Positions 52,215-59,998 of a stretch of DNA of 64,000 bases are shown here, one piece after another; the stretch's first letter is position 1; each line of letters starts with the position of its first letter. The position numbers and the translations under genes were made by a program. Location of the stretch: assembly GCA_016707585.1 (NCBI GenBank), contig JADJHL010000002.1, forward strand, positions 1 to 64,000, written 5' to 3'. Source of the DNA: Ignavibacteriales bacterium (GTDB lineage Bacteria; Bacteroidota; Ignavibacteria; Ignavibacteriales; Ignavibacteriaceae). The notes under the pieces were generated by a model. It saw only the letters and a program-made list of their open reading frames with translations, was not told the DNA's origin and ran no database searches.

Positions 52215-53702
52215 TTATTTCAAAAGCTTATCACTCAAATATCTTGTAAGCTGATCAATTGCAACTCTTTCCTGAAGCATCGTATCTCTGTCACGGACAG
52301 TAACAGTTTTATCTTCCATTGTTTGGGTATCAACAGTTATGCAAAAAGGAGTTCCGGCTTCATCCTGTCTGCGATATCTTCTTCCAACTGCACCTTTATC
52401 ATCATAAAAAACTTTAAAGTTGCGACGTAAATCCTTTTCAATCTCGCGTGATACTTCAGGCATTCCATCCTTATTAACTAATGGAAATATTGCAGCTTTA
52501 ATTGGTGCAAGTCTTGGGTGAAATCTTAACACAGATCTCATCTCACCATTAACTTCTTCTTCATAATAAGCGTCTACCAAAAAAGCCATAAAGCTCCTGC
52601 TTGCGCCTGCAGAGGTTTCTATAATGTAGGGAATAAATTTTTCTTTGGATTCATCATCAAAATATTTTAATGATTTACCTGAAAATTCTTCGTGTCTTCC
52701 CAAATCAAAATTTGTTCTGTTGTGTATTCCTTCAATCTCTCCCCAGCCGAAAGGAAATTCATATTCAATATCAGTTGCAGCTGCGGCATAGTGTGCAAGT
52801 TTTATATGATCATGATAACGAAGTTTTGCTGCTGTCATTCCAAGTGATTTAAACCATTCAATTCTTGCGGTTTTCCAGTATTCGTATGCTTCTTTTGCAG
52901 AATCAGGCTTTACAAAAAACTGCATTTCCATTTGTTCAAACTCGCGTGTACGAAAAAGGAAATTTTTTGTGTTGATTTCATTTCTAAATGCTTTACCAAT
53001 TTGCGCTATACCAAAAGGTAGTTTTTGTCTTGCTGAACTTTGAACATTTAAAAAGTTAACAAAAATTCCCTGTGCGGTTTCCGGTCGCAAATAAACAACG
53101 CTTCCGCTGTCTTCAACTGGACCCACAAATGTTTTAAACATAAGATTAAACTTACGCGCATCGGTAAATGTGTTTGCATTTCCGCATTGCGGACAATTTA
53201 ATTTTCCTAAAAGTGTTTTACCAACTTGTTCATCTTCCAATAAAAGATTAAACGGATCATCATCACCAGGATTTTTAATTTTATCTTCAATCTTATTTAA
53301 AATAGTTGCATCATCTTTAAAATCATTTTTTAATTCTGCTAAAGCTTTTTCTTTTTTCTTTTCATTGATCGAATCACCAAGAACATCCAAACGAAAACGT
53401 GCTTTACATTGTTTACAATCAATCATAGGATCAGTAAAATTCTCAACGTGCCCAGAAGCTTCCCAAACTTTTGGATGCATAAGGATTGAAGCATCAAGAC
53501 CTTCAACGTTATCGCGATAAGTCATAAACTTCCACCACTCTTCTTTAATATTCTTAAGAAGTTCAACTCCAAGTGGACCGTAATCCCAGCAGCCGTTTAA
53601 TCCGCCGTAAATTTCACTTGATTGAAATACAAATCCTCTTCTTTTAGCAAGTGAAACAATATTAGCAACTGCTTCACCAGGTTTATTTTTCTTATCGCTC
53701 AC
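52215..53702 (-). CDS. glyS: Glycyl-tRNA synthetase, dimeric (alpha2) type
   Basis: A class II synthetase, 495 residues, of the single-chain type rather than the GlyQ/GlyS tetramer. It has GLNGCWDYGPLG near residue 30, an inserted zinc-binding element (CKQCKARFR; CPQCGN), motif 2 GKAFRNEI...REFEQMEMQFF, motif 3 region ETSAGASRSFMAFL, and a C-terminal anticodon-binding domain (GTPFCITVDTQTMEDKTVTV). Complete and monocistronic with its own terminator. Confidence 0.96.
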   Translation of the reverse strand: MSDKKNKPGEAVANIVSLAKRRGFVFQSSEIYGGLNGCWDYGPLGVELLKNIKEEWWKFMTYRDNVEGLDASILMHPKVWEASGHVENFTDPMIDCKQCKARFRLDVLGDSINEKKKEKALAELKNDFKDDATILNKIEDKIKNPGDDDPFNLLLEDEQVGKTLLGKLNCPQCGNANTFTDARKFNLMFKTFVGPVEDSGSVVYLRPETAQGIFVNFLNVQSSARQKLPFGIAQIGKAFRNEINTKNFLFRTREFEQMEMQFFVKPDSAKEAYEYWKTARIEWFKSLGMTAAKLRYHDHIKLAHYAAAATDIEYEFPFGWGEIEGIHNRTNFDLGRHEEFSGKSLKYFDDESKEKFIPYIIETSAGASRSFMAFLVDAYYEEEVNGEMRSVLRFHPRLAPIKAAIFPLVNKDGMPEVSREIEKDLRRNFKVFYDDKGAVGRRYRRQDEAGTPFCITVDTQTMEDKTVTVRDRDTMLQERVAIDQLTRYLSDKLLK

Positions 53703-53861
53703 AATTCACCTTAATTTTTTTCAATTTTTATGTGTGAATATACCAAAATGAAAGCAAATTTTTGAATAGAAATTTATTGGTGAATTAAGGTTGTTTACTT
53801 AGTTTTGAGATGTCGAAGGCACACTTTATTTATCAACCATTCTAAAAATTATTGGTGTTTT

Positions 53862-54470
53862 ATGTTCAAAAATCTATTACCCAAAGAAGAAAAATATTTT
53901 GAAGATTTTAAATCTATGATCTCGCTTATTGAAGAGATGGCAGTTCATACGGAAAAGATTTTTCAATTTGAAGATCAGCAAGCACATATCCTTAAAATGA
54001 AACCCTTAGAGGTTAGATGCGATGAGATTGCGTACAAAATAACAAAGCGATTAAACAAATCTTTTATCACTCCCTTTGATCGTGAAGATATTTTTGCACT
54101 TGTAAAAAGATTGGATGCCATAAGTGATATGCTACTTGGAGCAACAGTAAGAGTTGATACTTTTCACATTGAAAAAAAGATTGAGTATGCTGATAAAATT
54201 GCTTTAATCATCCATGGGCAGATAAAAGAGCTTGGAGTTGCAATCCAGGATCTAAAAGTAAAGCGAATTAACGAATTGAAAGCGGTTAAAGCACTTGAGG
54301 TTGAAGCGGACATTGTTTACCAGCAAGCAATTAAAGAATTGTTTGAAAAAGAAAAAGATGCTATTGAACTTATAAAGAAAAGAGAAATATTGGATCTTCT
54401 TGAAAGAACAAGCGATAAGTGTCAATCTACAGCAAATGTTATTCTTTCAATTTTTATTAAAAACTCGTAG
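53862..54470 (+). CDS. DUF47 PhoU-like protein, Pit accessory
   Basis: ATG 53862 is preferred over the upstream frame because FKNLLPKEEKYFEDFKSM is the usual N-terminus. The 202-residue all-helical protein carries the PhoU-like pattern FITPFDREDIFALVKRLDAISD and ends with ILDLLERTSDKCQSTANVI. DUF47 proteins are typically encoded just before PiT phosphate transporters and regulate them, as here (46-bp gap). Confidence 0.92.
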   Translation: MFKNLLPKEEKYFEDFKSMISLIEEMAVHTEKIFQFEDQQAHILKMKPLEVRCDEIAYKITKRLNKSFITPFDREDIFALVKRLDAISDMLLGATVRVDTFHIEKKIEYADKIALIIHGQIKELGVAIQDLKVKRINELKAVKALEVEADIVYQQAIKELFEKEKDAIELIKKREILDLLERTSDKCQSTANVILSIFIKNS

Positions 54471-54516
54471 AAAGAAAAACATAATTTCTTAATCCACAAA
54501 ACATCTTGATAAAAAT

Positions 54517-55509
54517 ATGATGACCGAACTTATAGTAATAATCTTTTTAGCATTAGCATTTGATTTTATAAATGGATTTCACGATGCAGCAAATTCTATT
54601 GCTACTGTAGTTTCCACAAGAGTATTAACGCCTCGAGTTGCAGTTGCCTGGGCAGCGTTTTTTAATTTTATTGCATTCTTAATTTTAGGATTACACGTTG
54701 CACACACTGTTGGAAAAGGAATCGTTAGAACAGAGATTGTTGATTTAACAGTTATCGGTAGTGGATTGCTGGCTGCAATTATTTGGAATCTATTAACATG
54801 GTGGTGGGGAATTCCATCAAGTTCATCACATACAATGGTTGGTGGATTTGTTGGTGCTGCAATGGCTAAAGCTGGTATTGGAGCAATATTCGTTCCTGAA
54901 GTATTAAAAATAATTGCATTTATTTTTCTTGCACCATTAGTTGGTATCATCATTTCAGTAATTTTTTCAATTATAGTTTTACACTTGGTAAAGGATTTTA
55001 GTCCATTTAAAGTTGATAAATATTTTCGGAAACTTCAGCTTGTATCTTCAGCAGCATACAGTTTGGGTCATGGTTCTAATGATGCACAAAAAATGATGGG
55101 AATTATTTTTGTTGCATTAATATCAACAGGACATTTAACAGCAAATGATGAAATTCCATTGTGGGTTGTATTATCATGTCACGCTGCAATTGCATTAGGA
55201 ACTCTTTCTGGTGGATGGCGAATCGTTAAAACGATGGGACAAAAAATTACCAAGCTTCGTCCGTTTGAAGGATTTAGTGCTGAAACTGCCGGTGCAATTA
55301 CTTTATTTGGAACAGCATTAGCTGGAATTCCTGTAAGTACTACACACACTATTACTGGTTGTATAATTGGAGCTGGAATAACAAAAAGAATGTCTGCCGT
55401 AAGATGGAAAGTAACTTATAATCTTGTATGGGCCTGGGTATTAACAATCCCAGTTTCAGCAGTATTTGCAATCATTATCTATTATATAGCAAAATACTTT
55501 GGAAAGTAA
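54517..55509 (+). CDS. pit: PiT family low-affinity inorganic phosphate transporter
   Basis: A 330-residue membrane protein with the duplicated PiT signature: GFHDAANSIATVVSTR near residue 21 and SLGHGSNDAQKMMG near 187, plus PVSTTHTITGCIIGAG near 275 and SSSSHTMVGGFVGAA near 105. Co-transports phosphate with a cation. It follows the DUF47 regulator in one transcription unit. Confidence 0.95.
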   Translation: MMTELIVIIFLALAFDFINGFHDAANSIATVVSTRVLTPRVAVAWAAFFNFIAFLILGLHVAHTVGKGIVRTEIVDLTVIGSGLLAAIIWNLLTWWWGIPSSSSHTMVGGFVGAAMAKAGIGAIFVPEVLKIIAFIFLAPLVGIIISVIFSIIVLHLVKDFSPFKVDKYFRKLQLVSSAAYSLGHGSNDAQKMMGIIFVALISTGHLTANDEIPLWVVLSCHAAIALGTLSGGWRIVKTMGQKITKLRPFEGFSAETAGAITLFGTALAGIPVSTTHTITGCIIGAGITKRMSAVRWKVTYNLVWAWVLTIPVSAVFAIIIYYIAKYFGK

Positions 55510-55523
55510 TTAATTAAACCAAG

Positions 55524-55703
55524 TTAATTTAATTCTAAAGCGTAAGATTCGTAAATAACTTCGTATTCTTGTTTCCATTCATTTTCTGTTAAGATTTTAT
55601 GATTCACATCATGGTCATTATTTAATTTCACTTCTGTTGTTTCTACTTCTTGTTTAATTTTTCTTCTAAATAGATTTACAAAAAATGATTCTTCCTGTTT
55701 CAT
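55524..55703 (-). CDS. 59-residue acidic protein with a Pho-box-like promoter
   Basis: ATG 55703 is preceded by AAAAAAGGAAATAATT. The frame runs 59 codons to TAA 55524 and converges on the PiT gene (14-bp gap). The product (MKQEESFFVNLFRRKIKQEV ... ENEWKQEYEVIYESYALELN) is soluble, charged and without known domain. Sixty bases upstream lie three TTAA-containing words at exact 11-bp period. Position and upstream element suggest a phosphate-starvation small protein; this is a prediction. Confidence 0.6.
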   Translation of the reverse strand: MKQEESFFVNLFRRKIKQEVETTEVKLNNDHDVNHKILTENEWKQEYEVIYESYALELN

Positions 55704-55763
55704 AATTATTTCCTTTTTTATTGGATAAGATAGATTATGAAAGTTGATGACAAATTACGTCTT

Positions 55764-55791
55764 TGTTAATTTATCATTAAGAAATGGTTAA
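55764..55791 (-). promoter_or_regulatory. Three-unit Pho-box-like array upstream of the 59-residue ORF
   Basis: TGTTAA (55764), CATTAA (55775) and GGTTAA (55786) lie at exact 11-bp intervals on the plus strand, i.e. TTAACA-like words facing the minus-strand gene. Period and orientation match the five-unit array at 62857, but two of three units are degenerate. Confidence 0.45.
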
Positions 55792-55802
55792 GAAATAAAA
55801 TT

Positions 55803-56636
55803 TTATAATTTGTTTTCCCATAAAGGAATAAATCCGGATTTGCGAACAACACTTTGTCCTGAAGGTGAAAGAACCCAGTCTATAAATTTTTTAATCGCAC
55901 CACCTGGAGTTTTAGTTGTAAAGAAGTGCAAGTATCTAATAATTGGATAAGTATCGTTTCTTACATTATTTTCTGAAGGTTCGACCCCATTAATTTTAGC
56001 ATGTACAACATTCCCTTTATAGCCCATTCCACCATAACCAATTGCATTTTCATTTTCTTCAACAAATTTTACAATTTCTTTTGTTGTTGGTTCTGTAACT
56101 GAGTTTGCAGTGTACTCGCTTCCTTCTAAAACATGTTCCATAAAATAAAGATAAGTGCCGGAGTTTGGATTTCTTACAACAGGTATTATCAAAGCATCTT
56201 TGCCATTTAATTTTGCCCAATTATTTGTTTTACCTGAGTAAATATCTTTTAGTTGATTGAAGCTCAAATCTTTTACAGGATTATTTGGATTAACATAAAT
56301 ACTTAAAGCATCTTTTGCGATAAGAAAAACCAGACCAAGTGAACCATAATAATCTGCCAATAATTTTGCTTCATCAGGTTTAAGATTTCTTGATGCAGTA
56401 CAAATATCTGTTTGATTTTTTATTAATGCTTTTATTCCCTCTGCTGTTCCACCGCCTTCTACAATAATTGAGATACCAGGATTTTCTTTCATATAATGTT
56501 CCGCGAGATTTGATGTTAACTCCAGCATTGTATCAGAGCCAACAATTTTTATTTCATTTGTTTCAACTGGTCTGAATGAACAACTGTTGAAAATTAAAAG
56601 AAGAATTATAAAATATTTATATAGTTCTGGTTTCAT
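55803..56636 (-). CDS. pstS: PstS-like phosphate-binding lipoprotein
   Basis: ATG 56636 overlaps the previous stop by 4 bp (ATGA) and opens a lipoprotein signal (LYKYFIILLLIFNSC). The mature protein has the phosphate-binding signature IVGSDTMLELTSNLAEHYMK, IVEGGGTAEGIKAL and TASRNLKPDE, then RNPNSGTY. 277 residues. PstS captures phosphate for the PstCAB transporter, whose genes are not in the window. The neighbours (PiT, a Pho-box-controlled TonB receptor) support phosphate uptake. Confidence 0.9.
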   Translation of the reverse strand: MKPELYKYFIILLLIFNSCSFRPVETNEIKIVGSDTMLELTSNLAEHYMKENPGISIIVEGGGTAEGIKALIKNQTDICTASRNLKPDEAKLLADYYGSLGLVFLIAKDALSIYVNPNNPVKDLSFNQLKDIYSGKTNNWAKLNGKDALIIPVVRNPNSGTYLYFMEHVLEGSEYTANSVTEPTTKEIVKFVEENENAIGYGGMGYKGNVVHAKINGVEPSENNVRNDTYPIIRYLHFFTTKTPGGAIKKFIDWVLSPSGQSVVRKSGFIPLWENKL

Positions 56637-58282
56637 TTTTTTTCTGCAATTGATCTTAAACGAGCATTTATAAATGGCGAACCACTTTTCCATTCTGGAA
56701 CTTCAATTTGATCAGCAAGTCTGAAACAATAATCAAATAAAACTTTTGCATGATTGGCTGAGGCTTGTGGTTCAATTATTTGGGATAAATCATCAAAAGG
56801 CGAATGATATCTATTTAAATAATAATCAATAAAACATGTTAACACTTCATCTTTAGTTTTTGATTTATTACTTAATCCTTCAAGAACTAATATTGATGGA
56901 ATTCCACCAATAGCAAAAGCTAATTGGTCCGATTTATTGAAAGCATCAAAACTTCTAAATTGAGAAGGAATTTCTTCAATCTTTAATCCATAATTTTCAG
57001 TTGTTTGTTTAAGAAAAACATCCAAAGTTGAATATTGAGAACCAACAGGAACAAGTCCCTTAAAATCCTTAAACAAAGCTATTCCATCAACATTTACATT
57101 TGCAACAGTTTTATAAAGCGGCACAACAGGATTATCGATGTAATAACTTGATCCAAGCAATCCTTTCTCTTCTCCAGTTGTAGCCACAAAGATTATTGAT
57201 CGTTTTGGCTTTACATTTAAATTAGAAAATGATTTTGCTAACTCAAGCAAAACAGAAACACCGATTGCATTATCAAATGCGCCGTTATAAATAGAATCGC
57301 CATTAACAGATGTTCCAATTCCAAGATGATCATAATGAGCTGAAATTATTAGGTAAGAATCATTCTGTAAAGGATCACTTCCTTTAACCATTCCGATTAC
57401 GTTTTGTGCAATAAAATCTCTTTCCTTAAATACGCCTTTAAATTTCAATTTAGTTTTTAATGGAAAAGATTTCATTCGATTCTGCTTTCCCATTAAAATA
57501 ATATCTTCTAAAGTATAACCTGAGTTATTAAAAATATTTTCAGTAGAAATTTTATTTAAAATCAAACTTAGATTACTTGAAACTGAATAAGCTAATGTTA
57601 CATCTTCAGAATTAAAATCTTTAATGATTTCATTCCAGTCCTCATATTGATTTATTGGAATCTGGATTGTTCCGGCTGCACCTCGTCCAATTGCAATTCT
57701 TCTTTTTGATTCTGAATAACTATAAACAGTTGGAGTAAATCCATCAAAATAATCTTCATCTTCGGAAGCAGGTTCACCATCAATATAAACTACAATTTTA
57801 CCTTCAACATCAACTGATTGATAATCATTATAATCAAATTCAGGAGCAACAATTCCATATCCAACAAAAACTATTGGCAAATAATCCGGAATAAATGTTT
57901 GCTGTCCGCATCTGTAAAGAAAATAATCTTGACCAAGATTTATTATTACTGTATCGATATCAGAAGCAAGTGATAGTTCTGATGTAACTAAAGGAAAACT
58001 TCCGTGCATTGGAATATTTTGAAAGTATGAATTATGATTTGGAATTTTATCAAGTGAGTATTGATTGAATTTATCCGAAATATAATTGGCAGCAATGCTA
58101 CCACCTTTTGAACCTACTCCTCTGCCCTCAAGTGAATCACTTGCTAAAAACACTAAATGATCTATTATTCTTTTAGGTGAGATAGAATCACGAATTGAAT
58201 AAAATGTATTTGCCTTTTGAGCAATAATATTTTGATTGTAGACTACAATAACCACTAATATTATTTGAATTGTTTTTTTCAT
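56633..58282 (-). CDS. M28 family zinc aminopeptidase, exported
   Basis: The start is set at ATG 58282 before the signal KKTIQIILVVIVVYNQNIIAQ (shown here as IQIILVVIVVYNQ). The 549-residue protein has a PA-domain-like insertion and the M28 metal centre: SAHYDHLGIG (His, Asp), NGAFDNAIGVSVLLELA (Asp), TTGEEKGLLGSSYY (catalytic Glu pair) and NVDGIA. Releases N-terminal amino acids from peptides outside the inner membrane. It is coupled to pstS by an ATGA overlap. Confidence 0.9.
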   Translation of the reverse strand: MKKTIQIILVVIVVYNQNIIAQKANTFYSIRDSISPKRIIDHLVFLASDSLEGRGVGSKGGSIAANYISDKFNQYSLDKIPNHNSYFQNIPMHGSFPLVTSELSLASDIDTVIINLGQDYFLYRCGQQTFIPDYLPIVFVGYGIVAPEFDYNDYQSVDVEGKIVVYIDGEPASEDEDYFDGFTPTVYSYSESKRRIAIGRGAAGTIQIPINQYEDWNEIIKDFNSEDVTLAYSVSSNLSLILNKISTENIFNNSGYTLEDIILMGKQNRMKSFPLKTKLKFKGVFKERDFIAQNVIGMVKGSDPLQNDSYLIISAHYDHLGIGTSVNGDSIYNGAFDNAIGVSVLLELAKSFSNLNVKPKRSIIFVATTGEEKGLLGSSYYIDNPVVPLYKTVANVNVDGIALFKDFKGLVPVGSQYSTLDVFLKQTTENYGLKIEEIPSQFRSFDAFNKSDQLAFAIGGIPSILVLEGLSNKSKTKDEVLTCFIDYYLNRYHSPFDDLSQIIEPQASANHAKVLFDYCFRLADQIEVPEWKSGSPFINARLRSIAEKK

Positions 58283-58322
58283 TGAGTTAAATCTATAAAA
58301 AATATTTCCCAAAAATAAAAAA

Positions 58323-58347
58323 GGACGCTGTAGTCGATACAGCGTCC
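58323..58347 (-). terminator. Terminator after the T9SS beta-helix gene
   Basis: Perfect 10-bp arms GGACGCTGTA (58323-58332) and TACAGCGTCC (58338-58347), 5-nt loop, with an A-rich run on the left giving a T tract on the minus strand. It separates the TonB receptor/beta-helix pair from the M28-pstS pair. Confidence 0.9.
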
Positions 58348-58378
58348 CTCGTCGAAGGAGAGAGGAGAGAGAACAATT

Positions 58379-59983
58379 TTATTTTAATAAAGTCATCTTC
58401 TTCGATATGAATGTTGAACCAGCTTCAAGAGAATAAATGTATAATCCACTTGATAGATTTTCAGCATTAAAATTAACTTCAAATGTTCCAGCACTTCTAA
58501 ATTCATCAACAAGTGTTTCTACAACCTGACCAAGAATGTTTGTAACAATAAGTTTAACTTGTGAAGGTTGAGCAACCGAGTAAATAATCTTAGTACTTGG
58601 ATTGAAAGGATTTGGATAATTTTGTGATAGATTAAAATCAGCTGGTGTTGATGATAATTTATTTTCTTCAACTGAAGTAACATAATTACCTGGAGTGAAA
58701 TCAGCCCAACCTGCTGTCCAATCTACAGGACCAAATGCACCAACAAAGTTTGCAGTTGCATCATAGAATCCATCACTTGGTGGAGTTGCAGCACCGGTTA
58801 GAGCAGGTGAACTTGATGTTGGTAAAAAATTAGGTGTTGTTAAGTTAAATGGATCTGTTAATGCAACTTCTGTATTAGCAGTAAATGTTCTTCCAGAACT
58901 TGCTGTCCACCAGTCTCCAATATTAAAACTTGCACCACCAGCAGAAACTGTATCCATTGCAGCAGAAGTATAACCAGCTACTATTGAATTATTGATATAC
59001 ATTGTTCCATTTATTGCAGCTTGAATTGTATTTGCCCCATCTAATCTAATACCTGTTGGCCAGCCCATAATAATGGTATTAGAAATTTTATTACGTGATG
59101 ATCTTCTTAAATGCATTCCTCTTTTATAAAGAGAGTTTATTGTTGTGCCAGATTCTTTTTTTGGACCAATCATAGTAACATTCCACCAGGTTGGAGAAGT
59201 TATAGGTTCATTAAGTGTACCTGAGCCATCATTATCAGATTCAAATCCATTTGAACTTGATTGATCAGCAATATCTGGATCTCTTAAAGCAACTAAGTAT
59301 TGCAATTTTCCAGAGTATCCGAAATCTGTATCAAAATCATCATCCCATCCACGGAAAGCAATTAAGTATTTACAATTAACAGTTCCGCCAAACCATTCAT
59401 AAGAATCATCACCACTATAACTAACTTGAATATGATCGATTGTAGTACCACGACCAACTCCACCCATTGTTAATCCGTTTATTTCATTGTTAAGAGTTAA
59501 TGCAATTCCTGGATATTCAATCCTAACATATTGCATAACACCACTGTTATCTTCGTCATCTGTTCCACCAAAAGAATCACCAGGACCTTCAATAGAAGCA
59601 GTTCCACCAGCTGGGTTTATTTTTGCGTTACCAAGAATTATTATTCCACCCCAATCACCATAGCTAGGTGTGCTTACAGAACCAGATTTTGCAAAAACAC
59701 TTGTAAAAATAATTGGGTTAGCTTCTGTACCTGCAGCCATAATCTTAGCGCCTGGTTTTATAATTAATGTTCCTAAGCTTGATTTATCTCCGAATATTTT
59801 TGTACCAGCTTCAATTGTTAAAACTGCTGGAGCTTGAACCCTTACATAACCATTTAGCAAATAAGTGTTATTTGCGGTTAATGTAGTGTTAGTAGTTATA
59901 TCACCCGAAAGCACGATATCCTGTGCAAAAACATTGATTGCAAATAGTGACAGAAACAAGATTACCGAAAACATTTTTTTCAT
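58379..59983 (-). CDS. T9SS-secreted beta-helix-like surface protein
   Basis: 534 residues with signal peptide (MFSVILFLSLFAINVFAQ). The N-terminal and central part looks like a parallel beta-helix (LTANNTYLLNGYVRVQAPAV; TIEAGTKIFGD; YGDWGGIIILGNAKI; ISNTIIMGW). The C-terminal ~85 residues are a type IX sorting domain beginning LSQNYPNPFNPSTKI and ending GLYIYSLEAGSTFISKKM. It directly follows the TonB receptor gene (15 bp), so it probably works with it as a surface lipo- or binding protein, perhaps for phosphorus compounds. Confidence 0.85.
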   Translation of the reverse strand: MKKMFSVILFLSLFAINVFAQDIVLSGDITTNTTLTANNTYLLNGYVRVQAPAVLTIEAGTKIFGDKSSLGTLIIKPGAKIMAAGTEANPIIFTSVFAKSGSVSTPSYGDWGGIIILGNAKINPAGGTASIEGPGDSFGGTDDEDNSGVMQYVRIEYPGIALTLNNEINGLTMGGVGRGTTIDHIQVSYSGDDSYEWFGGTVNCKYLIAFRGWDDDFDTDFGYSGKLQYLVALRDPDIADQSSSNGFESDNDGSGTLNEPITSPTWWNVTMIGPKKESGTTINSLYKRGMHLRRSSRNKISNTIIMGWPTGIRLDGANTIQAAINGTMYINNSIVAGYTSAAMDTVSAGGASFNIGDWWTASSGRTFTANTEVALTDPFNLTTPNFLPTSSSPALTGAATPPSDGFYDATANFVGAFGPVDWTAGWADFTPGNYVTSVEENKLSSTPADFNLSQNYPNPFNPSTKIIYSVAQPSQVKLIVTNILGQVVETLVDEFRSAGTFEVNFNAENLSSGLYIYSLEAGSTFISKKMTLLK

Positions 59984-59998
59984 TTATGTGTCCTTTTA

